From positions 33,542 to 97,541 of the forward strand of contig DUSN01000062.1 of the NCBI GenBank assembly GCA_012842605.1: DNA of 64,000 nucleotides, in the 5' to 3' direction. Below, one piece after another: positions 1 through 7,314 of this stretch; position 1 is the stretch's first letter; each line of letters begins with the position of its first letter. Below the pieces are notes generated by a model that was not told the DNA's origin, did not search any database, and worked only from the letters and a program-made list of their open reading frames with translations. The stretch comes from Clostridiales bacterium. Its GTDB lineage: Bacteria; Bacillota; Clostridia; Caldicoprobacterales; DTU083. A program made the translations under genes and the position numbers.

Positions 1-30
1 GAGGCAGAGGCAGATAGCATATCAGAATAG
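1..30 (+). CDS. possible 3' end of a truncated upstream gene
   Basis: Reading from base 1 in frame 1 gives nine residues (E-A-E-A-D-S-I-S-E) and a TAG at 28-30, followed 24 bases later by a strong terminator hairpin. That arrangement fits the C-terminus of a plus-strand gene entering from outside the window. Nine codons are too few to be sure; the frame may be chance. Confidence 0.25.
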   Translation, partial: EAEADSISE

Positions 31-53
31 CTTAGTAGCAAATTCATTAAACT

Positions 54-95
54 AAAAAAGAGAGACCACTTAACTTGTGTCTCTCTTTTTAATTT
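54..95. terminator. bidirectional intrinsic terminator
   Basis: A perfect 12-bp stem (55-66 with 79-90) has A-rich and T-rich ends, so it gives a U-tract in both directions. It lies about 100 bases beyond the stop of spoVAE on the minus strand and just after a possible plus-strand gene end, so it probably separates two convergent units and closes the spoVA operon. Confidence 0.8.
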
Positions 96-185
96 ACTTT
101 TTATCAGTATCACATGTAATTTGCTGCTTGAAGCTTTAGAGTGGTTTCTTTCTGGCTCTTTTAACTCTATCTATAATAACCATTT

Positions 186-755
186 TTAGCTATTGTTCTT
201 TTCATTTGCTGACAGGATTTCTTTCAAAGCTTTTGTTGTTATCGGTGCTCCTTTGGCAGCATCATCCTGATAGTGCATTTTGCCTGGATCTCCCAGTCCA
301 ATTATTACAGGAATATTCATTTGCTTTAATATGCTCAAAGTATCACCTTTTACTTTTTTCGAAGATTTAGGAGCACCATGCTTGTCAACTCCTCTGTCAA
401 CCACATTTCCATCTTTTGTAACCGACTTGGTTACTTCTATTTCTTCTTCTCCTTCAGCATTGGATGCTACAGCGACAACACCCAAAACATCTATATCAGG
501 GTGCCTGGCAATATTCATCAGCATCTCTTCTCCGGAACCAATGCCGGCATGCCCACAGTCATCCACCATAACTATTACAGGATCACCGTCTGATTCCCTA
601 ATAAGCTGAATAGCTGATTCTGCATCCATAGGAGTCGGATTCCCTGCCAGCCCGGATATCACCCGGCCGCCGATATTTCGCGCTGCTGCTTCAACGGCAT
701 TCTTAGCAAAGTCATCACCGTCTGTAACAAATATAACTCTTTTTTTCAATAGCAC
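186..755 (-). CDS. spoVAE: stage V sporulation protein AE (SpoVAE, Toprim-like form)
   Basis: Recognised as the soluble SpoVAE (SpoVAEa) family: about 187 residues, an N-terminal Rossmann/Toprim-like start (K-K-R-V-I-F-V-T-D-G), the acidic run V-M-V-D-D-C-G-H-A-G-I-G-S-G, and a lysine-rich middle. SpoVA proteins move Ca-dipicolinic acid into the forespore and out at germination; this soluble member is accessory and its biochemical role is unsettled. The frame allows GTG at 755 or TTG at 749. TTG at 749 has a GGGG seven bases upstream and begins like other family members, so it is the more likely start. It follows spoVAA-spoVAB, but spoVAC, spoVAD and the membrane spoVAE(b) are not in the window, so the spoVA set is split. 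Confidence 0.85.
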   Translation of the reverse strand: MLLKKRVIFVTDGDDFAKNAVEAAARNIGGRVISGLAGNPTPMDAESAIQLIRESDGDPVIVMVDDCGHAGIGSGEEMLMNIARHPDIDVLGVVAVASNAEGEEEIEVTKSVTKDGNVVDRGVDKHGAPKSSKKVKGDTLSILKQMNIPVIIGLGDPGKMHYQDDAAKGAPITTKALKEILSANEKNNS

Positions 756-762
756 ACCCCAT

Positions 763-933
763 TCATTTTTTTTCTGTCTCTTCTGCCTTTTTGTTGTTTT
801 GATATACCTGCCTTATATCCTTATCTGCATTTATTATGAACTGCTCAGGATGACGAACTTCATTCTCAAAAGGGTTATTGCCTTCCGGTACTGCTTGTTT
901 TAATTTATGATAGCTGACTATCCTGATAAAGCC
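763..933 (-). CDS. small conserved-looking frame between spoVAB and spoVAE, no canonical start
   Basis: Between spoVAB and spoVAE an open frame in the spoVAB phase, 12 bases after its stop, runs 56 codons to a TGA at 763-765. Its translation looks like a genuine hydrophilic protein: H-K-L-K-Q-A-V-P-E-G-N-N-P-F-E-N-E, then a charged tail ending E-E-T-E-K-K. No ATG, GTG or TTG lies at its head. An AGAGGTGAGG Shine-Dalgarno sits four bases before an ATC at 927-925, with an ATA at 921-919. It may start at a rare ATC/ATA codon, be the remnant of a gene that lost its start, or be a noncoding gap. I do not recognise the family. Confidence 0.4.
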   Translation of the reverse strand, partial: GFIRIVSYHKLKQAVPEGNNPFENEVRHPEQFIINADKDIRQVYQNNKKAEETEKK

Positions 934-945
934 TCACCTCTGATC

Positions 946-1365
946 TTAAAAAAATCCGGGAATAAGAAAAAATAGTAATGATCCAACTACTTTTCCTAAA
1001 AGTGTAACTACAACAATTAGATAAATCCAGCGGACGATATTTAGTTTTTTTGCAGCTACTGTGATAATATCCAGCGTCTCAGTCAGCGCAGCCGCCAGCA
1101 TCCCTACGAAAATACCCATCATGAAGCCCAGTGGTATAATAATTATCTGAAGGTGCTTCAAAGTAAGGCCAGAAAAATAAATAAAGCATGAAACTAAAGC
1201 ACCTAAAACTATACTGCACTGATACAGCAGTGTATATTCTTTTTTTCTGCTCCATTCAATAATTTTTACAGTGACACCGATAACCGTAAAAAATGCTGTA
1301 ACACTGGCCCCGACTGCAAGTCCTCCTGATACACCGGTCACAATGGTAATAACTGCTTTTATCAA
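946..1365 (-). CDS. spoVAB: stage V sporulation protein AB
   Basis: A 139-residue membrane protein, close to the usual SpoVAB length of about 140. Four hydrophobic segments are visible (roughly 3-28, 44-66, 70-90 and 112-137), beginning with a Gly/Ala/Val-rich helix (G-V-S-G-G-L-A-V-G-A) typical of the family. It acts in the forespore inner membrane in Ca-dipicolinate handling. The start is a TTG at 1365 that overlaps the TGA stop of spoVAA, so translation is probably coupled. Order spoVAA-spoVAB is as in Bacillus, but the next known gene is spoVAE instead of spoVAC. Confidence 0.85.
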   Translation of the reverse strand: MIKAVITIVTGVSGGLAVGASVTAFFTVIGVTVKIIEWSRKKEYTLLYQCSIVLGALVSCFIYFSGLTLKHLQIIIIPLGFMMGIFVGMLAAALTETLDIITVAAKKLNIVRWIYLIVVVTLLGKVVGSLLFFLIPGFF

Positions 1366-1970
1366 TTCTGTTTTTTCCCTTCCTGATCTCTCAGATATTC
1401 CCTTAGTTCCTTTTCTGACTGGTGCATTTCCAATTCCAGCGGTCCTGGGTTCTCTTTGTTTTTCATTTTTGCAAATATATCCAGAAAGATAGCTATCCCC
1501 ATTCCAATTCCCAGGGAATAAGAAACAGTAAACAATACAGGATTGTCAACCTTCTCTCCGGTAATAAAATAGTATATTATCTGGTGGGCCTTGTTCATAT
1601 CAACATCCGAATGGAAATACATTATAGCCAGAGCAGCACCAATAAAAAGAAGCACCATGGAAAATGCTACTCGTAAAAACAATAAAACCGGATTTTCTTT
1701 GCTTCGTTGTTTAGGCTCATAAAGGGCAGATGATTCACCAATTGGTATAACGGCAATTCCAGGAACTTCCTGCTGAATCAACTGCACAATCTGCACTGCC
1801 GTTAAGCGAACCTGGGTATTTATGCCATTGGGAAAGACAATAATGCATTCTATTTTTTCTTTTAAATTTTCAGGACCTGCCAACTCTATGAAATCACCCA
1901 GGAGAGCTTTTTCTCCGGTGTATTTCTTATAGAATGGCTTGAATTGAAAATAAACTTCAGGATTGTCCAT
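1362..1970 (-). CDS. spoVAA: stage V sporulation protein AA
   Basis: SpoVAA family, 202 residues from the chosen start (Bacillus protein about 206). A soluble N-terminal domain (to about residue 105, including E-C-I-I-V-F-P-N-G and I-P-I-G-E-S) precedes two or three membrane helices. SpoVAA contributes to dipicolinic acid uptake during sporulation and release at germination. The frame stays open to an ATG at 2009, but ATG at 1970 has GGAGG eight bases upstream and gives a family-like start (M-D-N-P-E-V-Y-F). That ribosome binding site lies inside a small upstream frame, suggesting coupling. Its stop overlaps the spoVAB start. Confidence 0.85.
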   Translation of the reverse strand: MDNPEVYFQFKPFYKKYTGEKALLGDFIELAGPENLKEKIECIIVFPNGINTQVRLTAVQIVQLIQQEVPGIAVIPIGESSALYEPKQRSKENPVLLFLRVAFSMVLLFIGAALAIMYFHSDVDMNKAHQIIYYFITGEKVDNPVLFTVSYSLGIGMGIAIFLDIFAKMKNKENPGPLELEMHQSEKELREYLRDQEGKKQN

Positions 1971-2127
1971 CAATAGTGCCTCCTGCCGGACATTCAATAT
2001 ACTTGGCACCTGAATATGATCTATTTTGATTGGCCTGCCGGCTTAAGATGGTCCATAAAGATACTACTCCGGCAATGACTATGACTATAAAAAAAATTGT
2101 CCATTTTACAGACTTCTTTTTTTCCAT
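1957..2127 (-). CDS. small single-span membrane protein upstream of spoVAA (candidate)
   Basis: A 56-codon frame begins with ATG at 2127, preceded by AGGAAG at a spacing of seven. It encodes a lysine-rich N-terminus (M-E-K-K-K-S-V-K-W), one hydrophobic span at about residues 9-28 rich in I and V, and a short hydrophilic tail. Its last codons overlap the spoVAA start by 14 bases and contain the spoVAA ribosome binding site. It could be a leader-like small membrane protein of the spoVA operon, translated to open the spoVAA start. I recognise no family. An unrelated chance frame cannot be excluded. Confidence 0.45.
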   Translation of the reverse strand: MEKKKSVKWTIFFIVIVIAGVVSLWTILSRQANQNRSYSGAKYIECPAGGTIDGQS

Positions 2128-2176
2128 ATTCCATCTTCCTTAAACCACAATTACGTGTAATCAGTTAGCTTATGTT

Positions 2177-2206
2177 ATTTTACGCATTCACTGGAATATT
2201 ATTCAA
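2177..2206 (-). promoter_or_regulatory. possible spoVA operon promoter
   Basis: TTGAAT (2201-2206) and TAAAAT (2177-2182) are separated by 18 bases, about 50 bases before the first small frame. Shifted by one base, the upstream hexamer reads TGAATA, which resembles the -35 of forespore sigma factors F and G, though the downstream box is a poor match to CATACTA. The spoVA genes are normally sigma-G dependent, so the sigma type is left open. Confidence 0.3.
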
Positions 2207-2214
2207 AAGATATC

Positions 2215-2264
2215 GGGGACAGTTCTCAATTATCTGATATCTTAAAAAAATGAGAACTGTCCCC
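2215..2264. repeat. inverted pair of the GGGGACAGTTCTCA repeat (REPIN-like hairpin)
   Basis: GGGGACAGTTCTCA at 2215-2228 is followed 22 bases later by its exact reverse complement at 2251-2264, forming a 14-bp perfect stem. It lies just after the sigF terminator and before the spoVA genes. Head-to-head pairing of a short palindrome-like motif is the layout of REPIN elements mobilised by RAYT transposases, and a RAYT gene flanked by the same motif is in this window. Confidence 0.75.
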
Positions 2265-2267
2265 GTT

Positions 2268-2306
2268 AAGAAAAAAAGATGGTGTGGGTTTGGAAACTCA
2301 CACCAT
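2268..2306 (-). terminator. intrinsic terminator of the spoIIA operon
   Basis: A 13-bp stem with one G-T pair (2279-2306, loop of two bases) is followed on the minus strand by a run of T. It begins 46 bases past the sigF stop, so it ends the spoIIAA-spoIIAB-sigF message and leaves the spoVA genes to their own promoter. Confidence 0.8.
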
Positions 2307-2352
2307 AGAAAAGAGTAAGCGGAAGTGCATTAAAGAGTATATTGGGGCAAAG

Positions 2353-3114
2353 CTAAAGCATTTCTCTCATTTTCATCAGAACCTTTTTCTCGATTCTGGA
2401 TACCTGTACCTGGGATATGTTAAGCATCTCTGCAATCTCGCTCTGAGTTTTATCCCGAAAGTACCTCATAATGATTATAGTTCGCTCTCTTTTATCTAAT
2501 TTGGACAACAAATCATTCAATGTGATTCGTTCCATGGCTTCATCTATCTGCGGAGTGTCTTCAGAAACTTTATCTATTAACAGAATGGGATTGTCTTCAT
2601 CCTCGTAAATAACATCATAAATGGATGCAGGCGTGCGGACTGACTCCATTGCATAGACAATTTCTTCAGGAGAGCTGTCTACCGCCTCCGCAATTTCCTG
2701 GATACTGGGATCCCTCCCCAGCTTTCCTTTCAGCTGTTCTCTGGCAACTGCTGACTTATTGACCAGCTCCTTCAGGGAACGACTGACTTTAATCATTCCA
2801 TCGTCCCTTAAGAAGCGTTTGATTTCACCAACTATCATAGGCACAGCATAGGTTGAGAAACGGACATTGAACTTTGGTTCATAGTTCTGAATGGCTTTAA
2901 TCAATCCGATGGATCCAAGCTGAAATAAATCTTCATATTCATAGCCCCTGTTCATAAATTTCTTAACCAGGCTTTTTACCAGAGCTATGTTTTTGCGAAC
3001 CAAAATCTCCTTGGCTTCATTGTCGCCATTCTGTGCTTTTTCTATAAGGGCCAGGGTTTCTTCATGGGTAAGAAGCTGTCTGTCATCTTCCTGATACTCT
3101 GCCATTGTACTCAT
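2353..3114 (-). CDS. sigF: RNA polymerase sigma factor F, forespore-specific
   Basis: A 253-residue group 3 sigma-70 factor. Region 2 shows [17 protein letters not shown] and the -10 binding helix [17 protein letters not shown]; region 3 holds R-D-P-S-I-Q-E-I-A; region 4 has the helix-turn-helix [18 protein letters not shown]. Sigma-F is the first compartment-specific sigma factor, active in the forespore after release from SpoIIAB. Position behind spoIIAA-spoIIAB makes the identity firm. The ATG at 3114 overlaps the spoIIAB stop (ATGA) and has GGAG eight bases upstream. Confidence 0.97.
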   Translation of the reverse strand: MSTMAEYQEDDRQLLTHEETLALIEKAQNGDNEAKEILVRKNIALVKSLVKKFMNRGYEYEDLFQLGSIGLIKAIQNYEPKFNVRFSTYAVPMIVGEIKRFLRDDGMIKVSRSLKELVNKSAVAREQLKGKLGRDPSIQEIAEAVDSSPEEIVYAMESVRTPASIYDVIYEDEDNPILLIDKVSEDTPQIDEAMERITLNDLLSKLDKRERTIIIMRYFRDKTQSEIAEMLNISQVQVSRIEKKVLMKMREML

Positions 3115-3563
3115 TCGTCTCTCTCCGTTTCGGCAGTATCATTCCTGATATACTTAACCATTCTAACCTTCGTCCCTTGACCTGGAGCAGAATTCACCTC
3201 CACCTCATCCATAAAAGTTTCCATAACAGTGAATCCCATACCGGAGCGCTCCAACTCAGGTTTAGATGTGTACAGAGGCTGTCGTGCCAGTTCTATATCC
3301 TCTATACCCTTGCCATGGTCTATAACTTCTATTACCACACAATCATCATAAATCTGGGTTATCAACTGCACATATTCGTTTGGATTATCATAGCCGTGTA
3401 TGATTGCATTGGTAACAGCTTCCGAAACTGCTGTTTTGATATCTGCAATTTCTTCCAGGGTGGGATCCAACTGGGCAGCAAAAGCAGCAACTGCTACCCT
3501 GGCAAATGCCTCATTCTGTGACCTGCTGAGGAACTCAAGCCTCATTTCATTTCTTAAATTCAT
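3111..3563 (-). CDS. spoIIAB: anti-sigma F factor and serine kinase SpoIIAB
   Basis: 150 residues with the GHKL (Bergerat) ATP-binding fold: N-box [13 protein letters not shown]1 box D-H-G-K-G-I-E-D, and G2 box R-S-G-M-G-F-T-V-M. SpoIIAB binds and inhibits sigma-F in the predivisional cell and phosphorylates SpoIIAA with ATP. Start ATG at 3563 overlaps the spoIIAA stop by four bases and has a GGGGGAA ribosome binding site. It overlaps sigF by four bases, so the three proteins are probably made in fixed ratio. Confidence 0.97.
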   Translation of the reverse strand: MNLRNEMRLEFLSRSQNEAFARVAVAAFAAQLDPTLEEIADIKTAVSEAVTNAIIHGYDNPNEYVQLITQIYDDCVVIEVIDHGKGIEDIELARQPLYTSKPELERSGMGFTVMETFMDEVEVNSAPGQGTKVRMVKYIRNDTAETERDE

Positions 3564-3910
3564 ACTGCTTCCCCCCTGATACCGTCAACAGCCTGCTCTA
3601 CGGTATTATATACTTTCAAGATACGGTAAAGGCCGGACACATCAAGAATTCTGGCTAATTGCGGATTTACATTGGTTATGCAGACCTGTCCTCCTCTTTT
3701 GCTGATTGTTTTATAACGGCCAATAAAGACGCCTATGCCTGAACTATCCATAAAATTCAGATTGCGCAAATCCAATATTAAATGCCGAATTGAAGAATCC
3801 TCCAGCAGTTCATCCAAGGATTTCCTGATTTCCTCAGCATGATGATGGTCCAACTCACCTTCCAGCCTGACAATCAGAATATCCTTTTTTCTTTCGTTGC
3901 CCGTCAGCAA
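3560..3910 (-). CDS. spoIIAA: anti-anti-sigma factor SpoIIAA
   Basis: STAS-domain protein that releases sigma-F by binding SpoIIAB. The core reads G-E-L-D-H-H near the start, then F-M-D-S-S-G-I-G-V, in which the first Ser corresponds to the phosphorylated Ser58 of Bacillus. The frame is open to an ATG at 3949, but that codon has no ribosome binding site and lies only a few bases from the predicted transcript start. TTG at 3910 has GGGAGG eight bases upstream and gives exactly 116 residues, the usual length, so it is chosen. First gene of the sigma-F operon. Confidence 0.93.
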   Translation of the reverse strand: MLTGNERKKDILIVRLEGELDHHHAEEIRKSLDELLEDSSIRHLILDLRNLNFMDSSGIGVFIGRYKTISKRGGQVCITNVNPQLARILDVSGLYRILKVYNTVEQAVDGIRGEAV

Positions 3911-3958
3911 GTCTACTGCCTCCCTTATCCAAATCATTCCATTGTTCATCTTAATTGT

Positions 3959-3987
3959 ATATTCTTCACCGCCTTCAAATATCCTTC
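3959..3987 (-). promoter_or_regulatory. sigma-H promoter of the spoIIA operon
   Basis: On the minus strand GAAGGATAT (3979-3987) and GAAGAATAT (3959-3967) are 11 bases apart. Both match the sigma-H consensus (RnAGGAwWW, 11-12 bases, RnnGAAT) at every constrained position. In Bacillus the same operon is transcribed by sigma-H with Spo0A, so this placement is expected. A transcript would begin near 3950, which supports the downstream TTG start of spoIIAA. Confidence 0.75.
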
Positions 3988-4025
3988 ATCGAATAATGGG
4001 TGTTTTTGACATTGTTTGGAAAAAT

Positions 4026-4062
4026 AAGCAAAAACCCTCACGACTTTTGTCGTAAGGGTTTT
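4026..4062 (-). terminator. intrinsic terminator
   Basis: A 14-bp stem with one mismatch (4031-4044 with 4049-4062, loop TTTT) is followed on the minus strand by TTTTTGCTTATTTTT. It lies 16 bases after the small gene ending at 4079 and upstream of the spoIIA promoter, insulating the two units. Confidence 0.7.
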
Positions 4063-4078
4063 ATGAAAATATTATTTA

Positions 4079-4300
4079 CTATACTTCTACTTCCTGGACT
4101 TCTACACGAATTGACTGACGCTTGTTGAGATCCTGCAAGATAAGGTTTTCGTCCTGCCAGTCTTTATATTTTTGACGTTCATCTTCCGTCAATATCAATT
4201 TGTCCAATATTTCTCTTCCGGTGAGTTGTTTGTTGCTGACCATGGTTTGCATAATAGGTTTATTTTCAAGAACAGTAAGTACCGCATAAACATATTTCAT
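4079..4300 (-). CDS. hypothetical protein, 73 residues
   Basis: I do not recognise a family. It begins with a beta-strand-like stretch (M-K-Y-V-Y-A-V-L-T-V-L), continues with a charged helical middle (L-T-G-R-E-I-L-D-K-L-I-L-T-E-D-E-R-Q-K-Y-K-D-W-Q) and ends in an acidic strand (V-E-V-Q-E-V-E-V). No signal peptide or membrane segment is visible. The frame extends upstream, but ATG at 4300 has GGGAG eight bases before it and is preferred. It is a single-gene unit between rplY and the spoIIA operon, with its own terminator. Confidence 0.7.
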   Translation of the reverse strand: MKYVYAVLTVLENKPIMQTMVSNKQLTGREILDKLILTEDERQKYKDWQDENLILQDLNKRQSIRVEVQEVEV

Positions 4301-4440
4301 AATCCAAACTCCCTCAAACATATATAATAGCACTTACTAGTTTACAACAAAATGTCCCAAAATTCAACGACTAATGCCATATGGTCAGCTTGATAAAGAG
4401 TGGAAGGGCTCTCAAAAACCGCACACTACAAAACTGCCGG

Positions 4441-5073
4441 CTATTCACCATCTGCAGTGTCGTTCTTCTCACTTTCTCTCTCCGGAACTGGAAGTTTAGC
4501 AGCATCTTCCTCCTCAGCTTCAGCCCTCATGGTAGGCTTAAGTGATGCGGCAATTAACTCATTTGGTGCATCTAATATACTGATTTCTTCTGATATCTCC
4601 AGGTCCTGTACGCGAATATTGTTAGCTTTTTGCAGTTTATGAAGCGGTACCAAAATATAAGGCGGTATATTCTTAGCCAGCCCCTCTACAACAACCGTAT
4701 CCTTTTGATGCTGCAAAATATACCCCCGTTTCTCTACAATATCCTTTCCTTCGAATCGAAGAGGAACTCTGGCATGTATCTTTTTCTCTGTTTCAATGTT
4801 TATCAGGTCCAGGTGTATTATTTCCCTTGATACCGGATCTCTTTGCACTTCCAATATCTTAACAGGATGTATTTCTCCATTTAGTGAAACATCGAATACA
4901 GCTCCCTCTCCTTTTCGCTGAACAAAATTCTCAACACTTTTTTTATCAAAAATAACAGGGACGGTGGTATTGTTAGGTCCATAAAGCACTCCCGGCACAT
5001 ATCCCTGGCGTCTTAACTTCTTTGCCTTTGTCTGCGGAACCCTTTGTGTTACTTGGAGCAACTCGGTGTTCAT
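4441..5073 (-). CDS. rplY: 50S ribosomal protein L25 (general stress protein Ctc)
   Basis: Two-domain Ctc form of L25, 210 residues. The N-terminal 5S rRNA-binding domain contains R-R-Q-G-Y-V-P-G-V-L-Y-G and E-V-Q-R-D-P-V-S-R-E-I-I-H-L-D-L (to about 95); the C-terminal TL5 domain contains V-P-L-R-F-E-G and ends in a low-complexity acidic tail (A-E-A-E-E-E-D-A-A). It binds 5S rRNA in the large subunit; in Bacillus the ctc gene is stress induced. Start ATG at 5073 has AAGGATG upstream. It stands alone, about 110 bases after the aminotransferase-fold gene on the same strand. Confidence 0.93.
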   Translation of the reverse strand: MNTELLQVTQRVPQTKAKKLRRQGYVPGVLYGPNNTTVPVIFDKKSVENFVQRKGEGAVFDVSLNGEIHPVKILEVQRDPVSREIIHLDLINIETEKKIHARVPLRFEGKDIVEKRGYILQHQKDTVVVEGLAKNIPPYILVPLHKLQKANNIRVQDLEISEEISILDAPNELIAASLKPTMRAEAEEEDAAKLPVPERESEKNDTADGE

Positions 5074-5183
5074 TGAATCATCCTTTCAGCTTAAAATTAC
5101 AGTCACTATTGTATCCACAACTGTAAGTTTTAAACATAAAAGGATGATCCTTCTTATTCTACCTCATTAACCGCATTTATCGG

Positions 5184-6473
5184 TTACTCAGCTCCTGCAG
5201 CAATTTCCTCCTGAATACTGCCGTTTCCTATGATGCCGTATTCTTTGCCTAAATACTCCATTGCATTCAATACTTTATCAAGGTGCTCCTTCGTATGCCC
5301 TGCCATAAGGCTGATGCGGATTCTGGAAAGGTTCCTGGAAACTGCAGGATAGAATACCGGATTTACATATATCCCCATCTCATCCAGACGTCTGCCTATT
5401 TCTTTAACTTTCCAGTCATCACCGATTATAATCGGGAATATTGCTGTCTCAGAATGACCCAGATTAAACCCTAAGCTGAGCAGATTCTTCCTGAAGTAGC
5501 GGATGTTTTCCCATAGCTTTTCCCTTAGCTGAGGCTCTTCTACTATTACTTTCATAGCCTCGCAGAGGGATCCTGCTGCCTGGGGCGTCATGGCTGTAGA
5601 GAACATATATCCCCTTGAATAGAACCTTAGATATTCAACCAATTCAGCATTGGATGCAATAAATCCTCCCACAGCACCAAATGCCTTGCTGAATGTTCCC
5701 GCTACAATATCTACTTTGCCTTCCAGATGAAAATGCTCCGGTGTTCCCCGTCCGTGTTCTCCGATTACACCTGTTGCATGAGCTTCATCGACCATAACAT
5801 AAGCTCCATACTTATGCGCCAGCTCCACAATCTCATCCAGAGGAGCAATATCTCCGTCCATGGAATAGACTCCATCTACTACAACCAATTTTGTAACATA
5901 TTCATTCTGAGATTTTTCTAAAATCTTTTTCAGTGCGTCCATGTTGTTATGCCTGAAATATCGGACATTTGTTTTCTGGCAGCCATCTACTATGCTGGCA
6001 TGCACATACTGGTCCAATATGGCAATATCCTGCTTACCTAACAGGGCGAGGAGAGTGTTGCAGTTTGAGCCGAATCCAGAGGTATAAATAATTGCATCCT
6101 CACAGCCTTTGAATGATGCAACATCCTTTTCCAGTTGACGATGAATATCAAGAGTACCCCCTAAAAGAGGAACACTTCCTGCACCAGCGCCATATTTCAT
6201 TAAAGCTTTATAGCCTGCTTCCAATACACGGGGGTGACGTGTCAGGTTCAGATAATCATTTGAGGCCATATATATCATTTCCCTGGGTTTTCCGGTATAG
6301 GTGTCTATCACCTCCATTGTCGGCCCCGAACCGTTCAAGGATACCCTGCGGTATTGATAATGATGCTTTTCCTTTACATCCTCCATATAACTTTGAAATA
6401 TTGATGCTCTTTTCATGATATCAGCATCTTGTATGTACGCAAAGTCTTTCAGGCTGTATTTGGTCGAATCCAT
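5184..6473 (-). CDS. PLP-dependent alpha-oxoamine synthase (Kbl/BioF-like)
   Basis: 429 residues of fold-type I PLP enzyme. Visible are the glycine-rich substrate region G-A-G-A-G-S (95-100), the PLP-facing D-E-A-H-A-T-G (229-235) and the Schiff-base lysine in G-T-F-S-K-A-F-G (Lys263). The family condenses an amino acid with an acyl-CoA and releases CO2 (glycine C-acetyltransferase, 8-amino-7-oxononanoate synthase, 5-aminolevulinate synthase and relatives). No threonine dehydrogenase or biotin gene is adjacent, so the substrate is not known. It is longer than typical Kbl or BioF (about 390-400), with roughly 40 extra residues at the N-terminus. Ribosome binding site AGGAGG precedes ATG 6473. 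Confidence 0.85.
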   Translation of the reverse strand: MDSTKYSLKDFAYIQDADIMKRASIFQSYMEDVKEKHHYQYRRVSLNGSGPTMEVIDTYTGKPREMIYMASNDYLNLTRHPRVLEAGYKALMKYGAGAGSVPLLGGTLDIHRQLEKDVASFKGCEDAIIYTSGFGSNCNTLLALLGKQDIAILDQYVHASIVDGCQKTNVRYFRHNNMDALKKILEKSQNEYVTKLVVVDGVYSMDGDIAPLDEIVELAHKYGAYVMVDEAHATGVIGEHGRGTPEHFHLEGKVDIVAGTFSKAFGAVGGFIASNAELVEYLRFYSRGYMFSTAMTPQAAGSLCEAMKVIVEEPQLREKLWENIRYFRKNLLSLGFNLGHSETAIFPIIIGDDWKVKEIGRRLDEMGIYVNPVFYPAVSRNLSRIRISLMAGHTKEHLDKVLNAMEYLGKEYGIIGNGSIQEEIAAGAE

Positions 6474-6616
6474 TTACTAATCCTCCTTTATTGTGCTCAT
6501 TATGTGCACAACATTATTATACTACTTCTTTCTATGGAAATGCAAACTGTAGAAAAAAAGCAAATGGAAAAACAGAACAGAATGACTGTATTTAATAAAA
6601 GCGGATAAAAGTAAAA

Positions 6617-6650
6617 AAAAGCAGCTTACTGCTGCATTTTTTTATTTTTT
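6617..6650. terminator. bidirectional intrinsic terminator
   Basis: A short GCAGC/GCTGC stem (6621-6635) is flanked by A-tracts and a long T-tract, so it can stop transcription in both directions. On the minus strand it follows the Tyr/Gly-rich gene by about 70 bases. Confidence 0.65.
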
Positions 6651-6717
6651 ACATTTTATAAATTTGGATTTCACATTTACATTTTAGCATTTAATAATAG
6701 CCGACTCCATAATCCGT

Positions 6718-7242
6718 TTAATATCCGGGATTGTAATAGCCATTGTTTCCATAACCATAATTCGGGTCATATCCATAGCCGGGGTTATAGCCAGAACCGT
6801 AATAATATCCCGGATTATAACCATAATCATAACGTCTTCTCCTGCGGAAAAGCTCGCTGATCAGAATAATTGCAATCAAATCTCTTAACAGCGGCCTTCT
6901 CCTGAATTGTGATGCTTCAGCTTCATTTTCCTGCTCTGCTTTGAGATCAGCATATTGTATTAAGTCCGGCATTCCTCTGACACATGCATCATAGCATTCG
7001 TTAATCATACTCTCAACCTGAGCCTCAGAGGGGTAATACATATAAGGGTTATCCATTCGATCGCAGGTTCGATGAACATATGGGTAAATCCTATAGTAAA
7101 TATCCGGATACATAATGGGTTGAACCATCCCGTTGTCTATAACAGGCTCAAGGGATGGATACATATATCCATATCTATAATGATAATCGATTGGATACAT
7201 AAATTCCTGCGCGGGAGTCATACCCCATCCTTGATAATTCAT
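6718..7242 (-). CDS. Tyr/Gly-rich protein, probable spore or coat component
   Basis: 174 residues from ATG 7242, which has AAGGAGG seven bases upstream. The N-terminal half is rich in Tyr, Met and Pro; the middle has an acidic helix followed by R-R-R-P-L-L-R-D-L-I-A-I-I-L-I-S-E-L-F-R-R-R, a short amphipathic or membrane-touching segment bounded by arginines; the tail is a Y-G-Y-N-P-G-Y type repeat. Similar arginine-bounded segments and Tyr/Gly tails are common in small clostridial proteins of unknown function. A spore surface role is an inference from composition. It lies 73 bases after the FtsH-like gene and may be cotranscribed with it. Confidence 0.6.
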   Translation of the reverse strand: MNYQGWGMTPAQEFMYPIDYHYRYGYMYPSLEPVIDNGMVQPIMYPDIYYRIYPYVHRTCDRMDNPYMYYPSEAQVESMINECYDACVRGMPDLIQYADLKAEQENEAEASQFRRRPLLRDLIAIILISELFRRRRRYDYGYNPGYYYGSGYNPGYGYDPNYGYGNNGYYNPGY

Positions 7243-7314
7243 AGAATCGCCTCCTTCATACCTATCGCTACATATATCCACACCAATATCATATGAAGGA
7301 TGCAATAAAAGCGT

